Source of the DNA: an uncultured Collinsella sp.
GTDB taxonomy: Bacteria; Actinomycetota; Coriobacteriia; Coriobacteriales; Coriobacteriaceae
Assembly (NCBI GenBank): GCA_958370785.1
Contig: CATXKN010000003.1
Span: forward strand, 62,001 to 126,000
Reading direction: 5' to 3'
Length of the DNA: 64,000 bases
In this document: in pieces, positions 47,101 to 57,256 of the stretch
Position numbering within the stretch: the stretch's first letter is position 1
How the letters are laid out: each line of letters starts with the position of its first letter
Translations under genes and position numbers: made by a program
Notes under the pieces: generated by a model
The model's database searches: none
Told to the model about the DNA's origin: nothing
Seen by the model: only the letters and a program-made list of their open reading frames with translations

Positions 47101-47696
47101 ACCCACTTTTGCGCGCGCGTACCGTTTGTCACATACTGCTGAACGTTACGACCAGACTCGGCTATACCACCAGAAACATCAAGCACCAAACCAGAACCGA
47201 TGTTTTCGAAAGTTAAAAACCCGTTCTCGTCCTCATGTACCAACCAGCGCTGAGCTTTAGTCATATTGGAGTTGTACATCTGAGCATTAGCGCCGTTTGA
47301 GGAAGACCCGCCCGCAACATCCCACACCTTGCGCGATGCATTGCTGCAAGCAAAAACATAGGTCGCACCGTCAGAAAGCGTCCCTTTGTTTTTAGCGGCT
47401 AAGTCCTCAATACTCTCAGCAACTTGAGCCGTCGCGTCATCTGCCGATTCACCGGCGGATGTCGACAAGTCTTCAGATCGCCCCTCGCTAGATGGGACAG
47501 CCGAGCTATTCGGAGCCAAGCTATCATCACCGCTATCAGCAGCACCCAATTCGATTACTCGATGAGCATCGGACCCGTTCGTGGACACTTCTTCGGCAAA
47601 TAACGGAGACACTCCTACGGAGAAAACAAAAAGACCCGCAGCCAAAGCCACTACCGAAATAGCAGCTAGGCCACGGGCATATCGACTGCAACTCAT
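44172..47696 (-). CDS. Secreted ricin-lectin protein with C-terminal NlpC/P60 endopeptidase (six trefoils)
   Basis: The 1174-residue protein has a signal peptide (VVALAAGLFVFSVGVSPLFA), a low-complexity Ser/Asp linker, 18 ricin units and a C-terminal NlpC/P60 domain. Its catalytic Cys1075 is in GGAVDCSGFVLQCL and His1136 in YYRGHIAIYLGNGRMID. It should cut D-Glu/diamino-acid peptide bonds in the wall. The trefoil next to the enzyme (VNGANVQIYASNGTLSQ, ADGANVQQWQWNGSNAQKW) closely resembles the equivalent trefoil in three other array members. GGGG lies 7-8 bases before ATG 47696. The gap to the upstream C39 gene is 70 bp. Confidence 0.93.
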   Translation of the reverse strand: MSCSRYARGLAAISVVALAAGLFVFSVGVSPLFAEEVSTNGSDAHRVIELGAADSGDDSLAPNSSAVPSSEGRSEDLSTSAGESADDATAQVAESIEDLAAKNKGTLSDGATYVFACSNASRKVWDVAGGSSSNGANAQMYNSNMTKAQRWLVHEDENGFLTFENIGSGLVLDVSGGIAESGRNVQQYVTNGTRAQKWVAVKGADGGLTIHSALNVEYVLDIADGSSANGANVQLYKANQTAAQLFFPLDSNPVVDSMGQKIADGVYCFESAGLALDVKGASAESGAALQLYKKNDTVAQAFRLTYDSASGYYTIASLVSGKLIDADYGSVVPSGAAHLYGSLDDVGSYTKNRFWVLEPSGEGFAIKNAANGLYLSFESGVAVTSTEAVTWTLTQTKGFTWTQADIDAFAAAQGLQIPDGTYALGMDSLSRSVVDVSGGSASNGANIQIYASNNTAAQRWVIKNTLDSHDQPTGYVTIAHTGTSSALDVTGGGKRSGTNVQQYAVNGTAAQRWIPVKQANGSFVFYSGLGRNLVLDVSGGSVSNGTNVQIWTANGSAAQRFIAIDANPHVTAGTQSVADGMYQINSVSDSSKCLDVTGGSVSNGTRIQTYAINGTMAQCFKLSYDSATGFYSIRSAKSTKGLDLDSGDIFPGAKVQQWDFPGLGSNQQWRIEPDGDGFVIRSVASSLVLERKADGSVTAAIESGSAAQHWTFEVFTVSLDEGCYSICSDSTGKYLDVTGGSYADGTLLQVYTGNGTLAQKFWARKDGQGYYSFQCANSAKYLSVRESDGAVLQASDKDADEAKWSIEICFGKGIALKNKKTGKVLSISGSGGTVVCADENGSAAQGWTIASVPLISDGFYEFAPMHATDQRLDVASGSRVNGANVQIYASNGTLSQRMWVRGVGDGWYSLTACCSAYPLDVYSCSDADGANVQQWQWNGSNAQKWRFEMGERGIKIVSACGNKVLEVSDGATANGANVQLWSYTGSAAQSWRALSAERPAKIGYQNPANYPQVSSLTVRLPSYCTGEFTYVTPSRIAIDATRDDCVNAFIQRAYEYVGTRYIEPYSTAPGGAVDCSGFVLQCLYATGMDMGIFNPYNHRWLSWQTYNSMNWYNNGTFMPVSVNSMQRGDVIYYRGHIAIYLGNGRMIDSWPHQGVGVHGVYERGNPIGAARPFV

Positions 47697-47766
47697 ATCA
47701 GACCCCGATTCAAATTAACACTGAATCTATAATAGTTGATACGGGCAGCAATATTGTTGCAATTGG

Positions 47767-50700
47767 TTACTTAATCACGACTGCTTGCGCACCTCGTTGC
47801 TGGTAAACCCAAGCAATCCAATCTCGATCGTAGGTGGTATAGCCATCGATGGTATCGGAGATCATGACCTTGTTTGTTTGAGGGTTATAACCCTTCAGAA
47901 CAACCGTATGCGAGTTAACGCAGGCAAAATATCCACCCTGTCGGGCATAAATATTTCCAACGTTACCCTGATGAACGGTAGTCCAGATAATGACCGGATG
48001 TCCATCATCAAGGTATTTACAGAGGTCATACAGAGAGGTTCCCGACACGTCGTACGAACGCAGGTTGCTCCCCCTACTTGCTAGGAAATTATTGGCAGCC
48101 CTATTGAGTCCAGGAGCGCAGATCTCATTACCGTTGTTATAGCTGTGGGGGTCTCCCCAGAAGCACCAGACAAAGTCCCAGGAACTACGGGGAATCCAAC
48201 GATCGGCCATCTCGCACGGACCAACACCAAAACCGTAATAGTTAAGGACGTTGGTCAGGGCAGCCGATTCACAGCCGTTGGGAAGGCCAACGGAATACTG
48301 ATTGTACACTGGGACAGCCAGATCTACCGCCTCGGGCATATAGCTCGTCTGGGCAAAGTAAAATCCCTGCGCGTCGGAGCCATTGGCGGCGTAAATCTGT
48401 ATATTAGCTCCATCATTAAGCGCACCCCCGTTCACGTCCAAAACGAGCGAGTCGTTAAGTGCAGAACGAATGACAAAGGAGCCGTCTCCAACGTAGTCAA
48501 CAAGCCAACGCTGTGCAGCGCTTCCATTCCCCTGCCACTGTTGAACGTTAGCGCCCGAAGCACCCTGAGCATTCAGGACATCGAGATATTTTTTGCTTCG
48601 GCAGTTTTGAATCGAAACGGTTCCATCCGAATGAACGCTAACGTACCATTTTTGAGCACCAGAATCATTGGAAGACCAAAGCTGCACGTTAGCACCGCTG
48701 GAACGAGAACCGCTCGCCACATCCAACACCTTGGAGCGGTTAGAAGAAGTAGCAATGGTATAGGTACCCGAGTCAACTAACGAGCAGGCAGACAGCTTAA
48801 AAGACTGAGCCGCGGTGCCGTTAGAATCATACATCCTAATATTAGTTCCGTTGCTTGTTGAGCCACCTACGGCATCGAGGACCTTGCCGGTTGCAACGTT
48901 AACGAAGTTGACACCGCCCTTGTCAATCTGAGCGGTCCAAAGTTGAGCATCGCTATTATCAAAAGATCGGACGCAGACGTTGCCATCTTCATCTGCCGTT
49001 AGGACCTTGCCAGACACCAGGCTTTCAACGGTATACGTATTATCTCGGTCGGCAACCTTAGCGACTTTCCACTTCTGAGCAATTGACTTGTTGCTTGCAT
49101 AGAGCTGAACGTTAGCGTCATCGCTTGCGGAGCCGCTCGCAACGTCCAAAACCGCAGAGGAAGAAGCAGAGTTCGAAATGGTAAAGAAGCCCTCGGGCAA
49201 AAGCGAAGTCAGTTTTGTAAAGGCAAGACGCTGCGATGCGGAATCAGAAGGGATGTCTCCGCACACATTAGAGTTGGCAACACTTAGGATCAATCCGGTT
49301 GCTTTATTCGTTGCCGTATAGGAACCGTCATCGTTACGAACAATGGAAAACAGCTGATTTGCGTTATTGCCGTCACCGCTCCATTGGTGGACATTTGTTC
49401 CAGGGCACACATTTCCACCATCAACATCGAGAGCCTTATCAGACTGGGCATTCACGATTCGATAGTAGCCATGCTCATATACAAATTTAAAGACCTGAGC
49501 AAACGTGCCATTAGCAGCATAAGTCTGTACGTTTGCCCCGTTGGAAGAGGACCCTCCGGAGATATCAAACACACGAGATGAATCCGATGCCAGCGAAATA
49601 GTGAACCAGCCGTCCAAACCAAGATCGTCGGACGGGACCACATCGGGAACGGCCGATACAAAACGAACGTTTTGGGCGGCGGTACCGTTGCTCGCATATG
49701 TTTGAATATTGGCGCCATTCGAGGAAGATCCGCCCGCAACATCTAGAACAAGATCGGGCAGAACCGCGGACTGCAACCGGAACGAACCACCAGGCACCGA
49801 GGGAACGACGATCCAGCGCTGGGCACGCGATCCATTGGATGAATACTGTTGAATATTGGTCCCCAACGTACAAGAACCGCCCGCAATATCGAGCGCCTTG
49901 CCAGAGGAAACGTTTTTGATAATCAAATAACCGAGTTCATCATGCGAGATGTCCCACTGTTGAGCCGCCGTCATATTCGACACATACGACTGAACATTGC
50001 CGCCGTTGGCTTTAGAGCCACCGTTCACGTCCAGAACCTTAGCTCCTCCGACGCCAAGCGCCAAGACATAGCGCCCATCAGCAATATTGCCAGCATTTTG
50101 CTGGGCAAGTGCATCCAGTTGTTCGCGCTGAGCATCTAAATTGAAAAATGTCCAACGTTGAGCAATCGTGCCATTATCCGACCAAGTTCGCACGTTCGTG
50201 CCGTTACTTGTATTACCGCCGGCGATATCAAGGCAGATCGACGGATCAAGCGCGGACACCAGCTTGATGGAGCCCCCATCCTTAACGGCAATCCATTTTT
50301 GCGCCGCAGAACCATTTGAAGCATATTGCTGAACATTCGTTCCATATTGAGCGCTTCCACCAGAAACATCAAGAACAAGACCGGAACCACTGTTGGTTAG
50401 TGTGACAAAGCCATTTTGGTCATGAGAAACGGTCCACGTTTGTGCAACCGTGGCGTTGAGGGCGTATATTTGGACATTCGCACCCGATGACCTAGATCCA
50501 CCAGCAACATCAAGCGTCTGCCAGGAACTTTTTGCCGAGCGAATATAGTAGGTGCCGTCAGCGAGGTCGGACGCGCGGGCGGCAGCAAGCTCAGCGAGGA
50601 TGGTAGCCTTGGGCTTCTCGAGCGTAAACGTCTGAGCAACGGATTCATTGGATTGATAGAGACGGATTTCTGTTCCGTTGGAATCGCTGGCACCAGCGAT

Positions 50701-51330
50701 GTCGATGGCAAAATCATCATCGACGACAGGCGAAAAGACATATCCGCCGTCAACCTGACGAGCATGCCATGCAAAGCCCCAAGCGCCATCATCGCCAGTA
50801 TTCTGCGTAAGACGCGGATGGTCCGAGAAACAAGAGGCATCGTTTGGGTAGCAAAGGTACAACCCCGATTTAATGTTCTTAAAAGCGTATTGACGACCGC
50901 CGAGATCAACAAGGACAAACTGCTGTGCAGGCGTCTCATTTCTCCCATACAACCGTATCGCAGCGCCGGCACTCACCGAACCACTCGTAACATCGAGCAC
51001 TCGATGTCCAGACAAAGTCGAGGTAAGAAAATAGGTACCCGCGTCAAGGGTCGCATGCTTAGATGGATCAGAAGCTGTGGTAGAAGGGTCAGATTCTTCA
51101 CCATTGTCGCTTTCGTTCGCGTTGGTGTCTTGGACTAAATCGTCCGAAGATTGGATCTGCTCGGAATTAATACCGTCCTTTGTTTGTTCAGATTCTTCAA
51201 CGACAGGACTAGCGGAAGATTCTTCAGCAAAAGCACTCGAGCCTGATTTGAGAACGAGGGGTAAAGCCAGAAGCAACCCCAGGAAAAACCCAGCTCGCAA
51301 TAAAGCACAGACGCGTTTTTTATGACGCAT
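47767..51330 (-). CDS. Secreted ricin-lectin protein with C-terminal C39-like cysteine peptidase (six trefoils)
   Basis: The 1187-residue protein has a signal peptide (GFFLGLLLALPLVLKSGSSA), an acidic linker, 18 ricin units and a C-terminal Peptidase_C39_2 domain. Cys1020 is in GLPNGCESAALTNVLNYYG, His1141 in NSHTVVLKGYN and Asp1159 in MISDTIDGY, a complete triad. Targets of secreted C39_2 domains are mostly unknown; peptidoglycan peptides or surface proteins are possible. The start is ATG 51330 (GGGGAATG upstream), not the in-frame ATG 66 bases earlier, because the predicted promoter (51403-51431) would start RNA near that earlier codon. It is the first gene of a four-gene lectin-enzyme operon. 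Confidence 0.9.
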   Translation of the reverse strand: MRHKKRVCALLRAGFFLGLLLALPLVLKSGSSAFAEESSASPVVEESEQTKDGINSEQIQSSDDLVQDTNANESDNGEESDPSTTASDPSKHATLDAGTYFLTSTLSGHRVLDVTSGSVSAGAAIRLYGRNETPAQQFVLVDLGGRQYAFKNIKSGLYLCYPNDASCFSDHPRLTQNTGDDGAWGFAWHARQVDGGYVFSPVVDDDFAIDIAGASDSNGTEIRLYQSNESVAQTFTLEKPKATILAELAAARASDLADGTYYIRSAKSSWQTLDVAGGSRSSGANVQIYALNATVAQTWTVSHDQNGFVTLTNSGSGLVLDVSGGSAQYGTNVQQYASNGSAAQKWIAVKDGGSIKLVSALDPSICLDIAGGNTSNGTNVRTWSDNGTIAQRWTFFNLDAQREQLDALAQQNAGNIADGRYVLALGVGGAKVLDVNGGSKANGGNVQSYVSNMTAAQQWDISHDELGYLIIKNVSSGKALDIAGGSCTLGTNIQQYSSNGSRAQRWIVVPSVPGGSFRLQSAVLPDLVLDVAGGSSSNGANIQTYASNGTAAQNVRFVSAVPDVVPSDDLGLDGWFTISLASDSSRVFDISGGSSSNGANVQTYAANGTFAQVFKFVYEHGYYRIVNAQSDKALDVDGGNVCPGTNVHQWSGDGNNANQLFSIVRNDDGSYTATNKATGLILSVANSNVCGDIPSDSASQRLAFTKLTSLLPEGFFTISNSASSSAVLDVASGSASDDANVQLYASNKSIAQKWKVAKVADRDNTYTVESLVSGKVLTADEDGNVCVRSFDNSDAQLWTAQIDKGGVNFVNVATGKVLDAVGGSTSNGTNIRMYDSNGTAAQSFKLSACSLVDSGTYTIATSSNRSKVLDVASGSRSSGANVQLWSSNDSGAQKWYVSVHSDGTVSIQNCRSKKYLDVLNAQGASGANVQQWQGNGSAAQRWLVDYVGDGSFVIRSALNDSLVLDVNGGALNDGANIQIYAANGSDAQGFYFAQTSYMPEAVDLAVPVYNQYSVGLPNGCESAALTNVLNYYGFGVGPCEMADRWIPRSSWDFVWCFWGDPHSYNNGNEICAPGLNRAANNFLASRGSNLRSYDVSGTSLYDLCKYLDDGHPVIIWTTVHQGNVGNIYARQGGYFACVNSHTVVLKGYNPQTNKVMISDTIDGYTTYDRDWIAWVYQQRGAQAVVIK

Positions 51331-51402
51331 AACATTCCCCAGAAGATCTTGCCAACACCAACAAACACAACGCATTGAAACCTCAGGCAAACGCATATTC
51401 CT

Positions 51403-51431
51403 ATTATGGAAGCATGCGATATTGCCTGTAA
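51403..51431 (-). promoter_or_regulatory. Promoter of the four-gene lectin-enzyme operon
   Basis: Minus strand: TTACAG (51426-51431), 17-nt spacer, CATAAT (51403-51408), between the upstream terminator and the C39-like gene. The predicted start near 51396 gives a 65-nt leader. Confidence 0.6.
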
Positions 51432-51500
51432 TGAAAATGTTTACATGTTTGGTTCATTTAATCGCTGTTCAGTGCGACATGCAACCATTTGAGCAAAAAA

Positions 51501-51525
51501 GGCGGCTCGCAAACTGCGAGCCGCC
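51501..51525 (-). terminator. Rho-independent terminator after the L,D-transpeptidase gene
   Basis: Perfect 10-bp GC-rich stem (51501-51510 with 51516-51525), then six T on the minus strand, 13 bases past the stop. It separates this gene from the lectin-enzyme operon downstream. Confidence 0.93.
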
Positions 51526-51537
51526 TAATGACAAGGA

Positions 51538-54500
51538 TTAGTAATTGACCACTTTGGTTCCGTAGGGGATGTTGTCATAAATCCATTTAGCGTGATCGGT
51601 TGTAAGCCTGATGCACCCAGCCGACGCGCGCTGCCCCATTGTATGATCCTTCACATTAAACGTTCCCGTATAACAAGGCTGCGAATGGAATAAATAGTCT
51701 CCATAAAACTGCGTGTAGTACCAGCAGGTATATCCGTGTCCAAACGAAATGCCCTTTCCGTAAACAGAGAACTCACCCAACACCGTTGGTGACCAATTTT
51801 TGCCTGGAGCACACTGCCAGAAGGACCAGAGCCTCCAATTACCACGAGACCCCCTAAAAATACCCGTACGGCATCCGACGGTATCAGTCAAAATCAACCA
51901 TTCCGTGTTGCTGTTGTACCATTGCGCACGGTTATACATAGCTTGTTGATCGGCAGGCAGCGGCTGAACGTACGTAGTTGCTCTGAAAGTAAACCGCTGC
52001 GCCCTTGAATCGTTACTTGCATGCAAAGCAACGTTCGTACCGTTCGCGCTGTTGCCTCCAGAAACATCGATAACGAACGCTCCATTCAGAGCGGAAGACA
52101 GCTTAAATCCACCGGGTACATAATCGATATACCAACGCTGAGCAGCACTGCCATTCCTTGACCATTGTTGGATATTGGTTTCAGAAGATGCAGCCCCATC
52201 TTTTACGTCGAGAGCCTTGCCACTGGCAGCGTTAACGATAGTGTAGGAGCCATCACCGTTACGAGAGATGTTCCATTTTTGAGCACCCGAATCGTTGTTC
52301 TGCCAAATCTGGACGTTAGCACCGTCCGAGTACGATCCGCCGGAAACATCCAAGACCGAACCCGCGTGAGAAGCCATTCGAATGAAGTAAGTGCCATTGT
52401 CGACAGCTGCAGAAGTAGCACGCAGGCGGAATCTCTGCGCAACGGAATCATTGGAGGAGTGGACTTGAACGTTGGAAGTCGATGCGTAATTACCGCCCTT
52501 CACATCAAGCGAAAGGTCTTGGTCATCCGCAGACACAAACTCGATGCCGTTGCCATCGATTCGTGCCACCCATTGCTGTGCCTTTACATCTGCCGATGCC
52601 TTCGTGCAAACATTGGTACCGGAAACAGCAAGCCTGTTAGATGAGCAAACGGATTCAAACGTATAGGTATTCTTCGCTCCATCCACCTTTTTAAGCAGCC
52701 ATTTTTGGGCAAAGGAACCATTGCTGCCATACAGCTGAACGTTGGCGCCGGAGTCAACGGATGCGCTCGCGACATCAAGCACATAGGAGGAATTTGCAGA
52801 CGGATAGATCTCATAAAGGCCTTCGCTCAGCAGGTCTTCTTGCTCGGCAAAAACAAACGATGTCTGGACGGAAGCTCCCGCCGTGGCAGCAACCAGATTT
52901 GAACCGGATACCGCGAGCATGAGCCCTGTGCCCTTATTGATGAACGAATAGCTTCCGTCTTCATTGGCGATGACGCTAAATAGCTGGTTGTCGTTGGGGC
53001 TTTCATCCCACTGCTGAACGTTCGTCCCGGGGACAACGTCACCCGCCGCGACATCGAGCACCTTACCGGAGCCAGCATTACGAAGAACATAGTAACCGTC
53101 TCGATACTCAGCCTTAAATAGCTGGGACAGCGTGCCATTGCAGGAATATGTCTGAACGTTGCCCCCGTTCTTTAATGAGCCACCGGCAACGTCAAAGGCA
53201 ACAGCGCCATTTGAAGAGGGTGAAATAACGAACCAGCCCTTGTCTTTCAAAATGTCATCGCATGGGTCAACTGACGCAGGACTTGCGGCAATAAAGGTAA
53301 AGCGCTGCGCGGCAGTTCCATTCGAAGCATATAACTGCACGTTTGTCTGAGAGTTCAGAGAGCCACCGGCAACGTCAAGCGTGCGCTGTTGCCAAACAGC
53401 AGAAAGAAGTCGAACGCTGCCATCGCCATTCGGTACCGCAATCCACTTTTGTGCATAGTTCGCATCGCCACAAGCCGCGTACTGCTGGACGTTCGTTCCC
53501 AGAGAAGTTGAACCCGCGGAAACATCAAGTACTTTGCCAGACTTTACATTCGTTATCGTGAGATAGCCGTCATCGTCATGCGAAACACGCCAACGCTGAG
53601 CGGCAGTCGTATTCGATTGATAGATCTGCACATTTGCACCGCTAGAAGCAGAGCCGCCGACAACATCGAGAACCATTCGAGACAAATCCGGACCGGCAGT
53701 TATCGCATAGTCCCCATCTTTGACAACTTCTCGGTTATCGGAAGCGAGTTTATCGAGCTCGGAGCGTACAGTCATCGGATCCACAAAGTAGAAGGATTGG
53801 GCAGCCGTTCCATTTGCACTATACAGCTGAAGTCCGGCACCAGATGCTATAGAGCCACCGGGGATATCTGCGACCTTTTGTCCGTTCAAGCCCGACACGA
53901 TCCGATAGCGCTCGCCGTCTTTCTCGATGATCCACTTTTGGGCCTTGGTTCCATTGGCGGCATAGGTCTGCAGCTTCGTGCCGTTGGCGTCATTGCCGCC
54001 CATCGCGTCCAGAGCCGCGCCAGCACCATGAATCGCAATGGTGCGATACCCATCCGACGTAGTTGAGACATCAAACGTTTGAACACCTGAATACCCGAAC
54101 TTGTCAAAGGACAGTGATCCGCCGCCTGCGACCAGCGCAAACGAATCGTTCGAGGCCAACATAGCATATGTTCCATCAGGAAGGTCGGCGAGATGCGCCG
54201 CTGCACGATCATCGAGTTGCTGCTGCTCAGTTTTGGCAGGCGTTAGCACCCATCGCTGAGCGGCCGTGCCGTTTGCCTCATACAACTGCACGGCAGAGCC
54301 ATTTGCGGAAGTTCCACCTGCCACGTCAATGGCAAACGACTGGTTGAGCGCCGAAATAAAGGTATAGTTGCCATCGGTTTCTTTAATTGCGACCCAGCGC
54401 TGCGCAAGGGTGCCGTTATCGGACCAAAGCTGAACGGGATTTCTATTGCTCGCGTTACCGCCCGAGACATCAAGCGTGCAACCCTTGACAGAAGTAATGA

Positions 54501-54936
54501 CAACAAAGCCATTCTGATCGTGAGACACACGCCAGACCTGAGCATTCGTCTTGTTTCCACTGTACAGCTGCAGCCTTCTACCGGCAGACGCCGTACCACC
54601 AGGAACATCCAGTACACAATTGCTGTTAACCGAAGAGCCAAAAGTGTACAACCCATCCGCAAGGTCATCGACGTGCTCGGAAGCAAGATCATTGACAGAC
54701 TTGGGCTTTTCCGGTTTCACAGCATCAGTCGAATCCGACACATTCGAATCGGACGTGCTGTCCACAGACTTAGCTTCGTTGGTAACGAGCTCGGACTCGT
54801 TCAACTGGTCTGCAGCCATGGAGGCATTTATATCTTGACCGGTAGCCACGTTGTCTTCAGCAAATGCGGGAACGAGGCAAATTCCCAACAGAAGCACGAT
54901 AAACACCGAAGCAAACATAGCTTTTCGATTGCCCAT
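51538..54936 (-). CDS. Secreted ricin-lectin protein with C-terminal L,D-transpeptidase (six trefoils)
   Basis: The 1132-residue protein has a signal peptide (MFASVFIVLLLGICLVPAFA), an acidic Ser-rich linker, 18 ricin units and a YkuD domain. The YkuD active site is present: His in YLFHSQPCY and Cys1108 in QRASAGCIRLTTDHAKW (the SxGCIR form of SHGC). Such enzymes make 3-3 cross-links or attach proteins to peptidoglycan stems. The lectin part could tether or position it. ATG 54936 follows AAGGGGAC by 4-5 bases. It has its own terminator; the 100 bp upstream hold no clear promoter, so read-through from the sugar genes is possible. Confidence 0.94.
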   Translation of the reverse strand: MGNRKAMFASVFIVLLLGICLVPAFAEDNVATGQDINASMAADQLNESELVTNEAKSVDSTSDSNVSDSTDAVKPEKPKSVNDLASEHVDDLADGLYTFGSSVNSNCVLDVPGGTASAGRRLQLYSGNKTNAQVWRVSHDQNGFVVITSVKGCTLDVSGGNASNRNPVQLWSDNGTLAQRWVAIKETDGNYTFISALNQSFAIDVAGGTSANGSAVQLYEANGTAAQRWVLTPAKTEQQQLDDRAAAHLADLPDGTYAMLASNDSFALVAGGGSLSFDKFGYSGVQTFDVSTTSDGYRTIAIHGAGAALDAMGGNDANGTKLQTYAANGTKAQKWIIEKDGERYRIVSGLNGQKVADIPGGSIASGAGLQLYSANGTAAQSFYFVDPMTVRSELDKLASDNREVVKDGDYAITAGPDLSRMVLDVVGGSASSGANVQIYQSNTTAAQRWRVSHDDDGYLTITNVKSGKVLDVSAGSTSLGTNVQQYAACGDANYAQKWIAVPNGDGSVRLLSAVWQQRTLDVAGGSLNSQTNVQLYASNGTAAQRFTFIAASPASVDPCDDILKDKGWFVISPSSNGAVAFDVAGGSLKNGGNVQTYSCNGTLSQLFKAEYRDGYYVLRNAGSGKVLDVAAGDVVPGTNVQQWDESPNDNQLFSVIANEDGSYSFINKGTGLMLAVSGSNLVAATAGASVQTSFVFAEQEDLLSEGLYEIYPSANSSYVLDVASASVDSGANVQLYGSNGSFAQKWLLKKVDGAKNTYTFESVCSSNRLAVSGTNVCTKASADVKAQQWVARIDGNGIEFVSADDQDLSLDVKGGNYASTSNVQVHSSNDSVAQRFRLRATSAAVDNGTYFIRMASHAGSVLDVSGGSYSDGANVQIWQNNDSGAQKWNISRNGDGSYTIVNAASGKALDVKDGAASSETNIQQWSRNGSAAQRWYIDYVPGGFKLSSALNGAFVIDVSGGNSANGTNVALHASNDSRAQRFTFRATTYVQPLPADQQAMYNRAQWYNSNTEWLILTDTVGCRTGIFRGSRGNWRLWSFWQCAPGKNWSPTVLGEFSVYGKGISFGHGYTCWYYTQFYGDYLFHSQPCYTGTFNVKDHTMGQRASAGCIRLTTDHAKWIYDNIPYGTKVVNY

Positions 54937-55036
54937 GTCTGTCCCCTTTCATACGGTTGCTTACACTCTATGCCAAGAAGCACGCCCCATCGACGAGAGA
55001 TTCGTGAGCAGCAGCAGCTTAACCCCAAAAGGCTAA

Positions 55037-57230
<2,194 letters not shown>

Positions 57231-57256
57231 ATCACTAATCCACTCTCACGGCTTTG

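Noticed and set aside
37572..54936. Repeat arrays resembling CRISPR or DNA satellite repeats
   Set aside because: The periodic DNA words encode the VLDVxGGS...NGTxAQxW lectin units in frame; spacing is about 130-150 bases with diverged sequence and there are no cas genes.
37572..54936. Ricin-like toxins
   Set aside because: Only the sugar-binding beta-trefoil is present; there is no ribosome-inactivating A-chain. The enzyme parts are cell-wall domains.
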